In this document: piece after piece, positions 17,500 to 25,705 of the stretch | Layout: each line of letters starts with the position of its first letter | How positions within the stretch are numbered: position 1 is the stretch's first letter | Assembly: GCF_002420705.1 (NCBI RefSeq) | Contig: NZ_DIIM01000021.1 | Location: 271,046 to 335,045, forward strand | Direction: 5' to 3' | Length of the DNA stretch: 64,000 nucleotides | Source: Sphingobacterium sp. UBA5670 | GTDB lineage: Bacteria; Bacteroidota; Bacteroidia; Sphingobacteriales; Sphingobacteriaceae | Program-made: the position numbers and the translations under genes | The notes under the pieces: generated by a model | Databases searched by the model: none | The model's input: the letters and a program-made list of their open reading frames with translations, nothing else | What the model was told of the DNA's origin: nothing

Positions 17500-17567
17500 A
17501 AAAAAAGGGTCGTAGTGAGAAACACCCGACCCTACATCTACCTATGAAAAACATGCCCTTGGGAGGG
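17500..17567 (-). ncRNA. Candidate small RNA or attenuator leader before ubiX
   Basis: The predicted transcript starts about 6-7 nt after the -7 box and runs roughly 65 nt on the minus strand. It contains a small hairpin (GCCC at 17569-17566, CTCCCAA loop, GGGC at 17558-17555). It ends in an intrinsic terminator: GGGTCG (17532-17527), a 14-nt loop, CGACCC (17512-17507) and a run of seven U. The end lies 28 nt before the ubiX start. It could be an independent sRNA or a regulated leader. The 5' end is an estimate and may extend to about 17570. Confidence 0.55.
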
Positions 17568-17573
17568 GCTTAA

Positions 17574-17603
17574 CAAAAGTACATCTAGTTTTTAATTTAC
17601 AAA
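17574..17603 (-). promoter_or_regulatory. Promoter of the ubiX-leader RNA
   Basis: On the minus strand, TTTG (17603-17600), an 18-nt spacer and TACTTTTG (17581-17574) fit the TAnnTTTG consensus, with a spacer slightly shorter than the usual 19-21. Confidence 0.55.
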
Positions 17604-17818
17604 AACATTATATGCATTACTACACATTTGTGTATATAAAATACCAAAAAAACAACCTTTTTCGAACTTTTACTCGTCGATTTTTTCTTCAAAATCACTT
17701 TCATCTCATTTTTCAATTCGATATATGACAAAAAGAAATACAAATAATTTCTTCAATTCAACATTTATTCTCATGAATAAAGTCTATTTTAGTATGACAG
17801 TAGACAATTAGTGAAGAC

Positions 17819-18469
17819 ATGAACCTTTCCGTTTTAGAACAGTATATTGAAGAAGGCAAAAGCCATGATATTGACCTCTTATTGATAGGAAATCCCGAAC
17901 TTTTACAAGAAACAACAAGTCATGGAATTTCCCCATTGTTATTGGCTTGCTATTACAACAAACCTCAAATCATACGGATACTTTTACAGCACACCAAATC
18001 CATGACTATCCACGAAGCCTGTGCCGCCGGATTAACCTCATATCTCGAAGCGATTATCGTTCAAGCCCCGACAGTTGTTAATGAGTGGTCATCACAGGGT
18101 TTTACACCATTGACCATCGCTGTATATTTCAATAAAGTAGACATTGTTCGTCTTTTGTTATCAAAAAAAGTAAACCCAAATGCAGTGACCAAAAATGAAC
18201 AACTTACGACAGCGCTACATATTGCCGCGTCAAACAACAATGAAGAGATTGGAAAGCTCCTTATCGAGGCCAACTCAAATGTCAACGCCATTCAAGCTAC
18301 TGGCGAAACTCCACTTCACTTTGCAGCTCAGCATGGTAACATCGATTTTATTGTCGCCTTATTAGAGAATGGAGCTGATACCAGAATCATCAATATTTCA
18401 GGATTATCTCCAATTGATCTCGCATATGAAAAAGGTCATAGAGAGATTGCAGAGATTTTAAAGAACTAG
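17819..18469 (+). CDS. Ankyrin-repeat protein
   Basis: A 216-residue protein built of ankyrin repeats, about five to six units of 33 residues. The best are GFTPLTIAVYFNKVDIVRLLLSKKVNPNA, TTALHIAASNNNEEIGKLLIEANSNVNA and ETPLHFAAQHGNIDFIVALLENGADTR. No signal peptide or catalytic domain is visible, so it is probably a cytoplasmic protein-binding scaffold. Its partner is unknown. Its TAG stop overlaps the stop of the convergent DUF2851 gene inside a shared CTAG. Confidence 0.85.
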   Translation: MNLSVLEQYIEEGKSHDIDLLLIGNPELLQETTSHGISPLLLACYYNKPQIIRILLQHTKSMTIHEACAAGLTSYLEAIIVQAPTVVNEWSSQGFTPLTIAVYFNKVDIVRLLLSKKVNPNAVTKNEQLTTALHIAASNNNEEIGKLLIEANSNVNAIQATGETPLHFAAQHGNIDFIVALLENGADTRIINISGLSPIDLAYEKGHREIAEILKN

Positions 18470-19749
18470 CTTCTTTTCAAAATTTCGGATCCAATCCGGC
18501 AATAAAGACAGCGTCTCCTATCACAATAGAATCTCTTTAACTGCAAAATCGCTTGGCTTTCCAATGCACTTTGCACAGGCCAATCACATTGAGCAAACCG
18601 CCTTACAACAACGTTCTTTTCCGCAGGCATCTCCTCCAATAACTCTAATGCTTTATCTATATAGGTCTGAATACCGAAATATTTACCATATGAAAAAAGA
18701 AATACGACGATAACGTTGATCACCAGGACATCAACCGTATCTTTCCCCAACCGCACAGATTTTTTCTTCCCCGCTTTTGTACCGAATGAAAAATGCGATA
18801 CCCAATAATCACTTAACGAATCTATCTTGAACAGTTTTCTAGCTGCCTCCAAATCTTCGACCGCTAAAATCTTAGAAACACCAAGCTCATTCCTACTGAA
18901 CAAAACGGCTAATTGAGCAATCCGCCGATCAGGAAAACTATAAGGTCTCATTCTCAACTTTTTCCAAATACCATATACAGACTCCAAATCGTGAATATGT
19001 TTTTGATACTTGAACTCGTCCATTAACTGATTGGCATAGTCACTTCCTTCCTGCTGTTTCAGCAAACCACTGATTCCAAAGAAAATAGCTTCTATTTTAA
19101 ACAGATTTGAGCGATATTTTTGTAGAATACTCAAAGGCAATTTTTCTCCAAGCTCCTGGAATGTATCGGCATTAACTTTTAATCCCATACACCTGCACAT
19201 CCATATCCAAAAAGTTTTTTCCCAATCGGCATCAAAGTGTTTTAAAATAATCATAATCTGTTGAACTTTTATTTCCAGTCGTTCAATAGACAAAGTATTC
19301 AACCACATTGATTTCTTTAAAACATCAATAGAGCCAAGCTGAGATCTACAAGGGATCCAGCTTTTATTATTCATCATGTTTGAATATTTCTCCAATAAAA
19401 GCTGATCTACATATTCTGAAAGCACAATTGTCGGAATAGCTGTCCCATCACTTCGGTAAATGACTCTATCATTCTTCCAGACCACATGAAGAATGACATT
19501 ATTATAAGCGGCATCTTGCTGGTGACAATGCCGATCCCAATCAGATGATTGAATATGCATCTCCACATGACCAAACCAATCATCACCTTTATACCTAATA
19601 TGGGACATTAAAAAATCGGGACCGGAATCTGTATTATATTGTCCCACATGAACAACGACTAAGGATTCTCCATCAGAAGAACTCAATCCATTTGCACGGA
19701 ATAGCCGAAGTTTCCAGATAAACTGCATTAAGTTTTCTGTAACTAACAT
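18466..19749 (-). CDS. DUF2851 family protein
   Basis: Recognised from the conserved N-terminal half: GESLVVVHVGQYNTDSGPDFLMSHIRY, GHVEMHIQSSDWDRH and DAAYNNVILHVVWKND. These define DUF2851, found almost only in Bacteroidota. The C-terminus has a cysteine-rich end (CDRRRCLYCRIG) reminiscent of a metal-binding knuckle. The family lacks an assigned function; the N-terminal D/E/H pattern looks nuclease-like, but that is speculation. No signal peptide is present, and the length of 427 aa is normal for the family. Confidence 0.8.
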   Translation of the reverse strand: MLVTENLMQFIWKLRLFRANGLSSSDGESLVVVHVGQYNTDSGPDFLMSHIRYKGDDWFGHVEMHIQSSDWDRHCHQQDAAYNNVILHVVWKNDRVIYRSDGTAIPTIVLSEYVDQLLLEKYSNMMNNKSWIPCRSQLGSIDVLKKSMWLNTLSIERLEIKVQQIMIILKHFDADWEKTFWIWMCRCMGLKVNADTFQELGEKLPLSILQKYRSNLFKIEAIFFGISGLLKQQEGSDYANQLMDEFKYQKHIHDLESVYGIWKKLRMRPYSFPDRRIAQLAVLFSRNELGVSKILAVEDLEAARKLFKIDSLSDYWVSHFSFGTKAGKKKSVRLGKDTVDVLVINVIVVFLFSYGKYFGIQTYIDKALELLEEMPAEKNVVVRRFAQCDWPVQSALESQAILQLKRFYCDRRRCLYCRIGSEILKRS

Positions 19750-19818
19750 AATTGTAATTTAAGAATTAAACTAACCGGCTATGGCTTATAATTACCTAAA
19801 TATACAATTTAATCATTA

Positions 19819-20862
19819 CTATTTCTTATAGATCTTTAAAAGATCATTGGAAACCAATTTACTTTCTATAATTTGCCCACTGAATCGCGGAGCCACAACC
19901 CCATTAAATAGCTTAATTTCAGATTCAAACACTCTTGCCTCATCCCAAAGTCCCGCATCGATAAACATTTGTAGGGTGGCCGCGCCCCCTTCTATGATTA
20001 TTGACTGAACATCCATTAAATAAAGTTGATAAAGAATATTCTGTGGCAAATACAAACTATAATTCTCAAGCTCAATGTACTTAACATTTCCCTTCCATTC
20101 TGTCTTTTTAGCGTTAAACACAATCGTATCAGCTTGTCCATTGAGGATATTGGCATCTAGCGGAATAACCAGATCCTTATCTAACAGAATTCGTAATGGA
20201 TTTTTACCCTGCCAATGTCTTACAGTCAGACTGGGATTATCGACAACTGCCGTTTTTGTACCAACCAAGATCGCATCTTCCTCCGCTCTCCAACGATGAA
20301 CGAGCTGCTGGCTAGCAGCGTTACTTAACCAGATCTGTTTATTTTCCTGACCAATAAATCCATCCTTAGACTGGGCCCATTTCAAAATAACATAGGGGCG
20401 AAATTGGCCAATACGTGTAAAAAAACGACGATTGAGCCACACTGCCTCATTTTCCAACAAACCAATTTCAACTTCAATACCCGCTGCCCGTAATATCTCC
20501 ACTCCTTTGCCATTGACCTTTGAAAAAGGATCCAAACAAGCTATATAAACTTTCGAGGGTTTTAAGTCTGCAATCATATTGGCGCATGGCGGTGTCTTTC
20601 CGAAATGTGCGCAGGGCTCAAGGCTAACATAAAAAGTACTTTCCCCAAGGACCTTCTTTGCGTCTTCACCATACCTTTGTATAACCTGCTGCACAGCGTT
20701 AACCTCTGCATGCGGTCCACCATAGGGAGAGGTATATCCTTCACCGATAATTTTACCGTCAAATACTATCACCGCCCCGACCATTGGGTTGGGACTCACG
20801 GAACCCGCACCCAGTTGAGCAAGTTCCAAACAACGATGCATATATTGCCTGTGCATATCCAT
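19819..20862 (-). CDS. ribD: Bifunctional riboflavin biosynthesis deaminase/reductase
   Basis: RibD deaminates and then reduces the pyrimidine intermediate made from GTP in riboflavin synthesis. The N-terminal zinc deaminase domain has H51-A-E53 and PC84AHFGKTPPC93. The C-terminal reductase domain has LKWAQSKDGFIG, VGTKTAVVDNPSLTVR and IIIEGGAATLQMFIDAGLWDE. I start the gene at the ATG at 20862, not the first frame ATG at 20898, because a -7 box (TAGATTTG) ends 5 nt before 20862 and the family begins near MHRQYMHRCLELA. It is head to head with prmC. Confidence 0.93.
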   Translation of the reverse strand: MDMHRQYMHRCLELAQLGAGSVSPNPMVGAVIVFDGKIIGEGYTSPYGGPHAEVNAVQQVIQRYGEDAKKVLGESTFYVSLEPCAHFGKTPPCANMIADLKPSKVYIACLDPFSKVNGKGVEILRAAGIEVEIGLLENEAVWLNRRFFTRIGQFRPYVILKWAQSKDGFIGQENKQIWLSNAASQQLVHRWRAEEDAILVGTKTAVVDNPSLTVRHWQGKNPLRILLDKDLVIPLDANILNGQADTIVFNAKKTEWKGNVKYIELENYSLYLPQNILYQLYLMDVQSIIIEGGAATLQMFIDAGLWDEARVFESEIKLFNGVVAPRFSGQIIESKLVSNDLLKIYKK

Positions 20863-20867
20863 AGATA

Positions 20868-20892
20868 CAAATCTATGAAAATCGTACCTTTG
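20868..20892. promoter_or_regulatory. Divergent -7 boxes of ribD and prmC
   Basis: On the minus strand, TAGATTTG (20875-20868) lies 5 nt before the ribD ATG. On the plus strand, TACCTTTG (20885-20892) lies 4 nt before the prmC ATG. Both geometries imply transcripts starting at or next to the start codon. Good -33 elements are not evident. Confidence 0.55.
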
Positions 20893-20896
20893 ACAC

Positions 20897-21760
20897 ATGA
20901 AAATACTTCAAGATTTCGAATTATTATTTCAACATGAGCTCCAGACGTTATACGATAACGAGGAAATAAAAGCAATATTCTTCGTAGTTATTGCCGAAAC
21001 CTTTGGATTAACTAGAGCCAGTTATCAGTTTAGGAAAACAGATAGCGTAAGCGAAACGGATAGTTCGGACATAGGTAGGATCCTTCAGGATTTAAAAAAG
21101 CATAGACCTATACAATATATCTTCAATAAAGCGGATTTTTATGGCGAAGTTTTCCAAGTCAATGAATCGGTCCTAATTCCCCGGCAAGAAACTGAAGAAC
21201 TTGTTGATCTGATTATTAGAAACCACAAATCTTCTCCAAAATTAAAAATCATAGATATAGGAACTGGCTCGGGCTGCATTCCGATTACCCTGTCAAAGCA
21301 TCTAAACGATGTATTAGTCACAACAGTAGATATCTCAAAGGAAGCTATAAAAACCGCACAGGAAAACGCTAAGAATTTTAAGACCTCAATTCAATTTATC
21401 AATGCAGATATATTCGAATGGGATTATATTTTTTCTGATCAGCAATATGACATCATCGTTTCCAATCCGCCTTATATTACCCCACGAGAAAAACAATATA
21501 TGAGCCAAAATGTACTAGCTTATGAACCTGAACTTGCATTATTCATTGAAGAAAGCGCTCCGCTGATTTTTTATGACGTTATTTCATCCTTCGCGTTGAA
21601 ACATCTAGCGCCGAATGGAGATCTTTACTTTGAAATCAATCAATACCTGGGGGCAGAAATGGAAGATCTCATCAATAAAAAAGGATTTGAGCAAGTTAAA
21701 CTTATTAAAGATATCAATGGTGCAGATCGAATAATTCATGCAAAGAAAAAAGCCCAATAA
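20897..21760 (+). CDS. prmC: Release factor glutamine methyltransferase
   Basis: PrmC (HemK) methylates the Gln of the GGQ motif in peptide release factors 1 and 2, using SAM. The N-terminal helical domain is followed by the Rossmann methyltransferase domain: IPRQETEELVDLII, the SAM-binding IDIGTGSGCIPITLSKH and the catalytic SNPPYI, which holds the substrate Gln. The length of 287 aa is normal. The start codon lies 4 nt after a TACCTTTG -7 box, so the mRNA is probably leaderless. It is divergent from ribD. Confidence 0.93.
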   Translation: MKILQDFELLFQHELQTLYDNEEIKAIFFVVIAETFGLTRASYQFRKTDSVSETDSSDIGRILQDLKKHRPIQYIFNKADFYGEVFQVNESVLIPRQETEELVDLIIRNHKSSPKLKIIDIGTGSGCIPITLSKHLNDVLVTTVDISKEAIKTAQENAKNFKTSIQFINADIFEWDYIFSDQQYDIIVSNPPYITPREKQYMSQNVLAYEPELALFIEESAPLIFYDVISSFALKHLAPNGDLYFEINQYLGAEMEDLINKKGFEQVKLIKDINGADRIIHAKKKAQ

Positions 21761-21821
21761 AAAATAATCCTTTTATTTATTAAGCAGTTAAAGCTTTTCC
21801 ATTAAAATTTACACGTAATAA

Positions 21822-21853
21822 TTTGGCGTATATTAAAAGAAATTCTACCTTTG
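21822..21853 (+). promoter_or_regulatory. tRNA-Lys promoter
   Basis: TTTG (21822-21825), a 20-nt spacer and TACCTTTG (21846-21853) form a perfect Bacteroidetes promoter 22 nt before the tRNA. Confidence 0.8.
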
Positions 21854-21875
21854 CATCACTTTCAAAAACAGAAAG

Positions 21876-21948
21876 GATTCCGTAGCTCAGCTGGTAGAGC
21901 AATACACTTTTAATGTATGGGTCCTGGGTTCGAATCCCAGCGGGATCA
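21876..21948 (+). tRNA. tRNA-Lys (anticodon TTT)
   Basis: A 73-nt cloverleaf. The acceptor stem GATTCCG pairs with CGGGATC (one G-T), the D arm is GCTCAGCTGGTAGAGC, and the anticodon stem ATACA/TGTAT encloses the loop CTTTTAA with TTT at 21909-21911. The T arm is CTGGG TTCGAAT CCCAG. CCA is not encoded. A terminator with a 15-bp stem follows directly, so it is a single-gene unit. Confidence 0.96.
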
Positions 21949-21950
21949 CA

Positions 21951-21987
21951 AAAGAAAAGCTAATCTTGCGATTAGCTTTTCTTTTTT
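21951..21987 (+). terminator. Terminator after tRNA-Lys
   Basis: A perfect 15-bp stem (21951-21965 with 21970-21984) with a 4-nt loop TTGC and a trailing T run. Confidence 0.92.
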
Positions 21988-22117
21988 AAGAATATCAGGA
22001 TTCGAAAGAGGCACCAGCTGGGGCCGATCCTTCACAAAGATTCTAATTCTCCCTATTTCCTCAAAACTATATCCGTTTTCAATTGTCTCTATTTTATAAC
22101 CACACACAAAGCAAACG

Positions 22118-22291
22118 ATGAAAAAGAAATTAACATACTTCTTGATGTCAAGCTCTTTTTTTCTATTGACAGGCTGCTCCGTCATAGAAGGAATATTCAA
22201 AGCGGGCGTTTGGACAGGCATTCTCATCGTCATTGTTGTAGTCGCTCTCGTCATTTGGCTTATTAGCAAACTTTTCGGTGGCTCCAAATAA
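22118..22291 (+). CDS. Small lipoprotein with one membrane helix
   Basis: A 57-codon gene. The product begins MKKKLTYFLM with a lipoprotein signal ending LLTGC (Cys20 lipidated), then VIEGIFKAGVWTG, a single strong helix ILIVIVVVALVIWLI and a SKLFGG tail. Small proteins of this shape (GIFKAGVWTG, then a helix, then SKLFGG) are widespread in Bacteroidota and are sometimes misnamed phosphatidate cytidylyltransferase. Nothing here supports an enzyme. A structural or stress-related membrane role is only a guess. It stands alone between the tRNA and the LacI-type gene. Confidence 0.75.
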   Translation: MKKKLTYFLMSSSFFLLTGCSVIEGIFKAGVWTGILIVIVVVALVIWLISKLFGGSK

Positions 22292-22479
22292 TGACAATTA
22301 CTCTGCTAACAATTTCCTCTACACCTTTTATCTAAACACAAACTACAACAATTTCCACCAACGGTTTTCTTGTTCTTCATTTGAAAACATGTTTTTTATC
22401 CTATCTTTATGATTTCAAGAATCTACGGCCAAACTAATTTAAAGGGCAACCGGCAATTCAAAAAATAATTCTAGCTCAA

Positions 22480-22510
22480 TTGGACCATAGTATTGACGCT
22501 AGAACATTTG
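22480..22510 (+). promoter_or_regulatory. Possible promoter of the LacI-type gene
   Basis: TTG (22480-22482), a 20-nt spacer and AACATTTG (22503-22510), which has one mismatch to TAnnTTTG, lie 25 nt before the ATG. Confidence 0.4.
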
Positions 22511-22535
22511 CACTAAATGAAAGAGGATCGAGCAC

Positions 22536-23573
22536 ATGAAGAGATTTACGTTAAAAGAGATTGGCCAACAATTAAACCTATCTCCAGGAACCATTTCCAA
22601 AGCACTAAACGATAGCCATGAAATAAGCGCAGAAACAAAAAAGCTCATTTTAGATTTTACGAAGAAAATTAATTATATACCAAATTTTTCGGCAAAAAGC
22701 CTAAAGACAGGGCGCTCAAATACCTTGGCAATCATTGTTCCATTTATTTCGAGTTCATTTTTTTTTGATTTCTATGAAGATATCTCACTCATTCTAGCAC
22801 AGACAAACTATAAATTAATCCTATTGCAAACTTTTAATGATGAGAAAAAAGAAAAAGAAGCCCTAGAGCTTTGCATACAAAGCAATATTGAAGGAATAAT
22901 CATTTCTCCGGTAAAAAATGATTCAAGCTTATCGCTCTTGTTCTATATTATGGAACAGATCTGCCCAGTTATTATTTTTGACCGAATAAATCATCAACTC
23001 GATACATTCAAAATCGGGATCCAAAACAGCAAGGTTATCTATCAGGCAACGGAAGAAATGATCAAAAACAAACGAGAAAATATCATTCTTTTACTCTGCA
23101 AAGGCATCGGTGGAAATGTAAGTCGAATAAAAGGATATAAAGATGCACTCTTCAATTCCTCACTACCTTTCAAAGAAGAAAATATAATTGAAATATCCTA
23201 TTCCAGCCCTAAGGATAATATCGATGATGAACTGGAAAGCAAAATTAGCCTACTATTAAATCGCGTATCAGCACCGAATGCGCTCCTCTCAACAACAGAT
23301 ACTTTATCGCTCAAGGTATTACATATCTTAAATAAATTGAAGGTGAAAATTCCTGAAGACATGAACTTAATTGGTTTTAGTAATACCCCTTTTGCAAACA
23401 GTCTCAACCCCTCGCTGACAACAATTACGCAACCTACGCATCTTATGGCAGAAAAATCTGTAGAACTACTATTACAGATGTTAAAGAAAAGAAACAAAAA
23501 GAATTATTTCGAATTCGAAACGTATTTTTTGGACTGCAGTATCGAACACCGAAAATCCACATCATCTCTTTAA
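22536..23573 (+). CDS. LacI-family transcriptional regulator
   Basis: The N-terminal helix-turn-helix is classical LacI: FTLKEIGQQLNLSPGTISKALNDSHEISAETKKLILDF, with the hinge helix NYIPNFSAKSLKTGRS. A periplasmic-binding-protein-like effector domain follows (about residues 60-340; IIVPFISSSFFFDFYEDI, GIIISPVKND, NLIGFSNTPFANSLNPSLTTITQP). Such regulators usually control a sugar-use operon, but no sugar genes are adjacent, so the target must be distant. It is monocistronic, with its own terminator. Confidence 0.9.
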   Translation: MKRFTLKEIGQQLNLSPGTISKALNDSHEISAETKKLILDFTKKINYIPNFSAKSLKTGRSNTLAIIVPFISSSFFFDFYEDISLILAQTNYKLILLQTFNDEKKEKEALELCIQSNIEGIIISPVKNDSSLSLLFYIMEQICPVIIFDRINHQLDTFKIGIQNSKVIYQATEEMIKNKRENIILLLCKGIGGNVSRIKGYKDALFNSSLPFKEENIIEISYSSPKDNIDDELESKISLLLNRVSAPNALLSTTDTLSLKVLHILNKLKVKIPEDMNLIGFSNTPFANSLNPSLTTITQPTHLMAEKSVELLLQMLKKRNKKNYFEFETYFLDCSIEHRKSTSSL

Positions 23574-23576
23574 AAA

Positions 23577-23615
23577 GAAAAGGTCATAATTCCCCAATGG
23601 AATTATGACCTTTTC
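23577..23615. terminator. Terminator between the LacI-type gene and the ABC operon
   Basis: A perfect 17-bp inverted repeat (23577-23593 and 23599-23615) with loop CCAAT. The flanking GAAAAGG/CCTTTTC gives short U stretches on both strands. Confidence 0.85.
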
Positions 23616-23662
23616 AAAGAATCACCGCTTTACAATCTACCGCAGCGTCCATCGTTAACATC

Positions 23663-24508
23663 TTATTTAATTAAGGATCGCAATGCATGGACAGGCAAAT
23701 CTATTTTGGTATCATTAGATAAACTTCCATTTAAAGCTCCCCATTGCAAACTATCTAACCGGACAGATGAACTCCCTTCTGTTTTGATATTCAGAAAATC
23801 AACTTTGGCACTCGGACCTTTTCTATTAAAATATACTTCTGAATTGTTAGCAACGATATCCGCACTTTGATAATTAGTACGCGGCAAACCTAAAACGCTA
23901 TTTGTCGTGTTGACAAACAAACGATTAATTAAAGAATTACCCTTACTATCCGTGCCACCAAGATCATCAATAGTAGAATTGGTCAAATTCAGGTTTAACG
24001 TAGTTATAGTGGATTTCTCGGCTAAGGAGAATACATCAACACTATCGCCAACAACAGTCAGCTCATTCAGCTTGGCCGACAACTCATTAATTCCTGCATT
24101 TTTTAAATTTAAAACTTTAAGATCAGGTGAAAAAATATAAATTGACTTATAAAACTCATCTCCTCCAGGTAAAAAATCTAATGTAAGATTCCCGGACTGA
24201 TCCACACTCGTTTTCACATATTCAGCCTGACTTTTATTAACTTTAACCATAAACTTATCGCTTTTCACCCAATGCAAACCTATACCGTTTGCATTTTTTC
24301 CAATTATATAGAGCTTGTCAAACACTGCCAACGGAAATGACCGAAAATAAACATCCTTAGCATCTGGCTTAGACACCTCCTGTTCCACCTCAGCATTATA
24401 TTTTTTTGCATCAACGCGATTTATGCTAACAAGGTAAGACGCAACAAGCATAGGAACCGCGAACAAGCCTATTGCTAATCCCATTATAATTTTTGTACTT
24501 AATTTCAT
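23663..24508 (-). CDS. Membrane-anchored exported protein of the ABC operon
   Basis: An N-terminal uncleaved-looking signal or anchor (IIMGLAIGLFAVPMLVASYLVSI) is followed by about 250 extracytoplasmic residues, rich in Asn/Ser/Asp and beta-strand-like: LKVLNLKNAGINELSAKLNEL, STITTLNLNLTNSTIDDL, NNSEVYFNRKGPSAKVDFLNIKTEGSSSVRLDSL. This repeating strand pattern resembles the right-handed beta solenoid of DUF2807-type adhesin-like proteins. Function is unknown. Its start overlaps the GntR stop by 4 bp, so it is the last gene of the four-gene ABC operon. Confidence 0.65.
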   Translation of the reverse strand: MKLSTKIIMGLAIGLFAVPMLVASYLVSINRVDAKKYNAEVEQEVSKPDAKDVYFRSFPLAVFDKLYIIGKNANGIGLHWVKSDKFMVKVNKSQAEYVKTSVDQSGNLTLDFLPGGDEFYKSIYIFSPDLKVLNLKNAGINELSAKLNELTVVGDSVDVFSLAEKSTITTLNLNLTNSTIDDLGGTDSKGNSLINRLFVNTTNSVLGLPRTNYQSADIVANNSEVYFNRKGPSAKVDFLNIKTEGSSSVRLDSLQWGALNGSLSNDTKIDLPVHALRSLIK

Positions 24509-24888
24509 AATTCATTTTGATTAAAATTCTGACTAATGAACCGTTTATAACGTTGTTCTAACTCATCGAGACCAATTTCCAATAGATAAATATTACGAAA
24601 AAATAGTGGAAGATCTTCTTCCAGAAAAATCGCTTTTCTATATGACTTCACATTTTTTACAGAATCCTGCGTCAGAAAAAAACCAATACCACGTTTATTT
24701 GCTATAATTTCTTTCTGCTGCAGCATATCATAGGTCCGCATCACCGTATTGGGATTAACCTCCATCTGTACCGCCAATTCCCTCACCGATGGAAGTTTTT
24801 CATCCACTTTCCAGGTTGCTAATAAAATATGGTCACATACATACTCAGCGATCTGAAGGTAAATGGCTTTATTTGCGTTAAATTCCAT
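24505..24888 (-). CDS. GntR-family regulator, YtrA type
   Basis: At 127 aa this is a short GntR protein: a winged helix (IYLQIAEYVCDHILLATWKVDEKLPSVRELAVQMEVNPNTVMRTYDMLQQKEII) plus a small C-terminal helical dimerisation tail instead of a large effector domain. That is the YtrA subfamily, which typically represses its own ABC-transporter operon. It lies between the permease (1 bp away) and the exported protein (4-bp overlap). Its likely operator is the inverted repeat at 26540-26559 ahead of the operon. Confidence 0.88.
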   Translation of the reverse strand: MEFNANKAIYLQIAEYVCDHILLATWKVDEKLPSVRELAVQMEVNPNTVMRTYDMLQQKEIIANKRGIGFFLTQDSVKNVKSYRKAIFLEEDLPLFFRNIYLLEIGLDELEQRYKRFISQNFNQNEL

Positions 24889-24889
24889 A

Positions 24890-25705
24890 TTAAATCTCCT
24901 TTTCTTTTAGCCTTAAAAAAGCAATACCCCAAAATATTATAGCAAGCAACACGCCAACGGCGCCAATCAATGCAAAAATGTGATTTGAATCAGACCAATA
25001 ATTATTATCCATAGTACCTACGGTATCCTGGGTTTGCGTTTTCATCAAGTAAACAAAAAGACACATCCAGACAACACAATAAAGCACAAGGGAAATAGCT
25101 GTCTTTACATATTGATAGTTTTGATAGACAATTCCTCCTAGTAAGAATATAGCATTCAAAAGAATCGGCACAAAACAGAAATAATAAGCTGGATCCGGGT
25201 ATCGCACCTTGAAAAAGTACTGCCAAAGATCCACACTAGCCGTTTCCCCTGAGTGTTGCACCTCATTTATGACCACAGAACCAAAACTTCGCAAATAGGA
25301 AACAAACGCTAAATCAATCAGATAAAAAACCAATAAGTAAGAACCAATACTCACCACAACTGTATAAAAGAGACTTACCAAAAATTTCTCCAGTTGTGAA
25401 GCGGGAATCATCAATTCAAAAATTGCACGGGTCTTTTTACCTAAGTCTGCAAAATAACTACTGGAAATAACTGTCACAAAAAACAATCCTAAGATGCAAA
25501 ACAGTGGTGCCCTGAAGTTTAGCAACGAATAAATAGTGTTCTTTTTAATATCATCATAATTTGATCCAAAATTAACAGCATAAAAACCAAAAATTACCCC
25601 TGCAATAATTCCTATTGCCATAAGATAAATGCGCCCAAAACCAATCCATTGTCTTCGAATCAGCCCAAAAAAACGAGTAGCATTAAATAGGTTTGACATA
25701 TTCAT
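24890..25705 (-). CDS. ABC transporter membrane subunit
   Basis: Six hydrophobic segments are visible, including IYLMAIGIIAGVIFGFYAV, FCILGLFFVTVISSSYFADL, FYTVVVSIGSYLLVFYLIDLAFV, and LIGAVGVLLAIIFWGIAFL at the end. GKKTRAIFELMIPASQLEKFLVSLFYT is typical of ABC-2 type permeases of Bacteroidota. The substrate is unknown. The long frame begins with a TTG at 25708; the ATG at 25705 or 25699 is the likely start, inside the last codons of the ATPase gene, so the two are translationally coupled. Confidence 0.8.
   Translation of the reverse strand: MNMSNLFNATRFFGLIRRQWIGFGRIYLMAIGIIAGVIFGFYAVNFGSNYDDIKKNTIYSLLNFRAPLFCILGLFFVTVISSSYFADLGKKTRAIFELMIPASQLEKFLVSLFYTVVVSIGSYLLVFYLIDLAFVSYLRSFGSVVINEVQHSGETASVDLWQYFFKVRYPDPAYYFCFVPILLNAIFLLGGIVYQNYQYVKTAISLVLYCVVWMCLFVYLMKTQTQDTVGTMDNNYWSDSNHIFALIGAVGVLLAIIFWGIAFLRLKEKEI

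Noticed and set aside
22536..23573. Local sugar-utilisation operon for the LacI-type regulator
   Set aside because: Flanking genes are a tRNA, a small lipoprotein and an ABC operon with its own GntR regulator; no sugar enzymes or transporters are adjacent.
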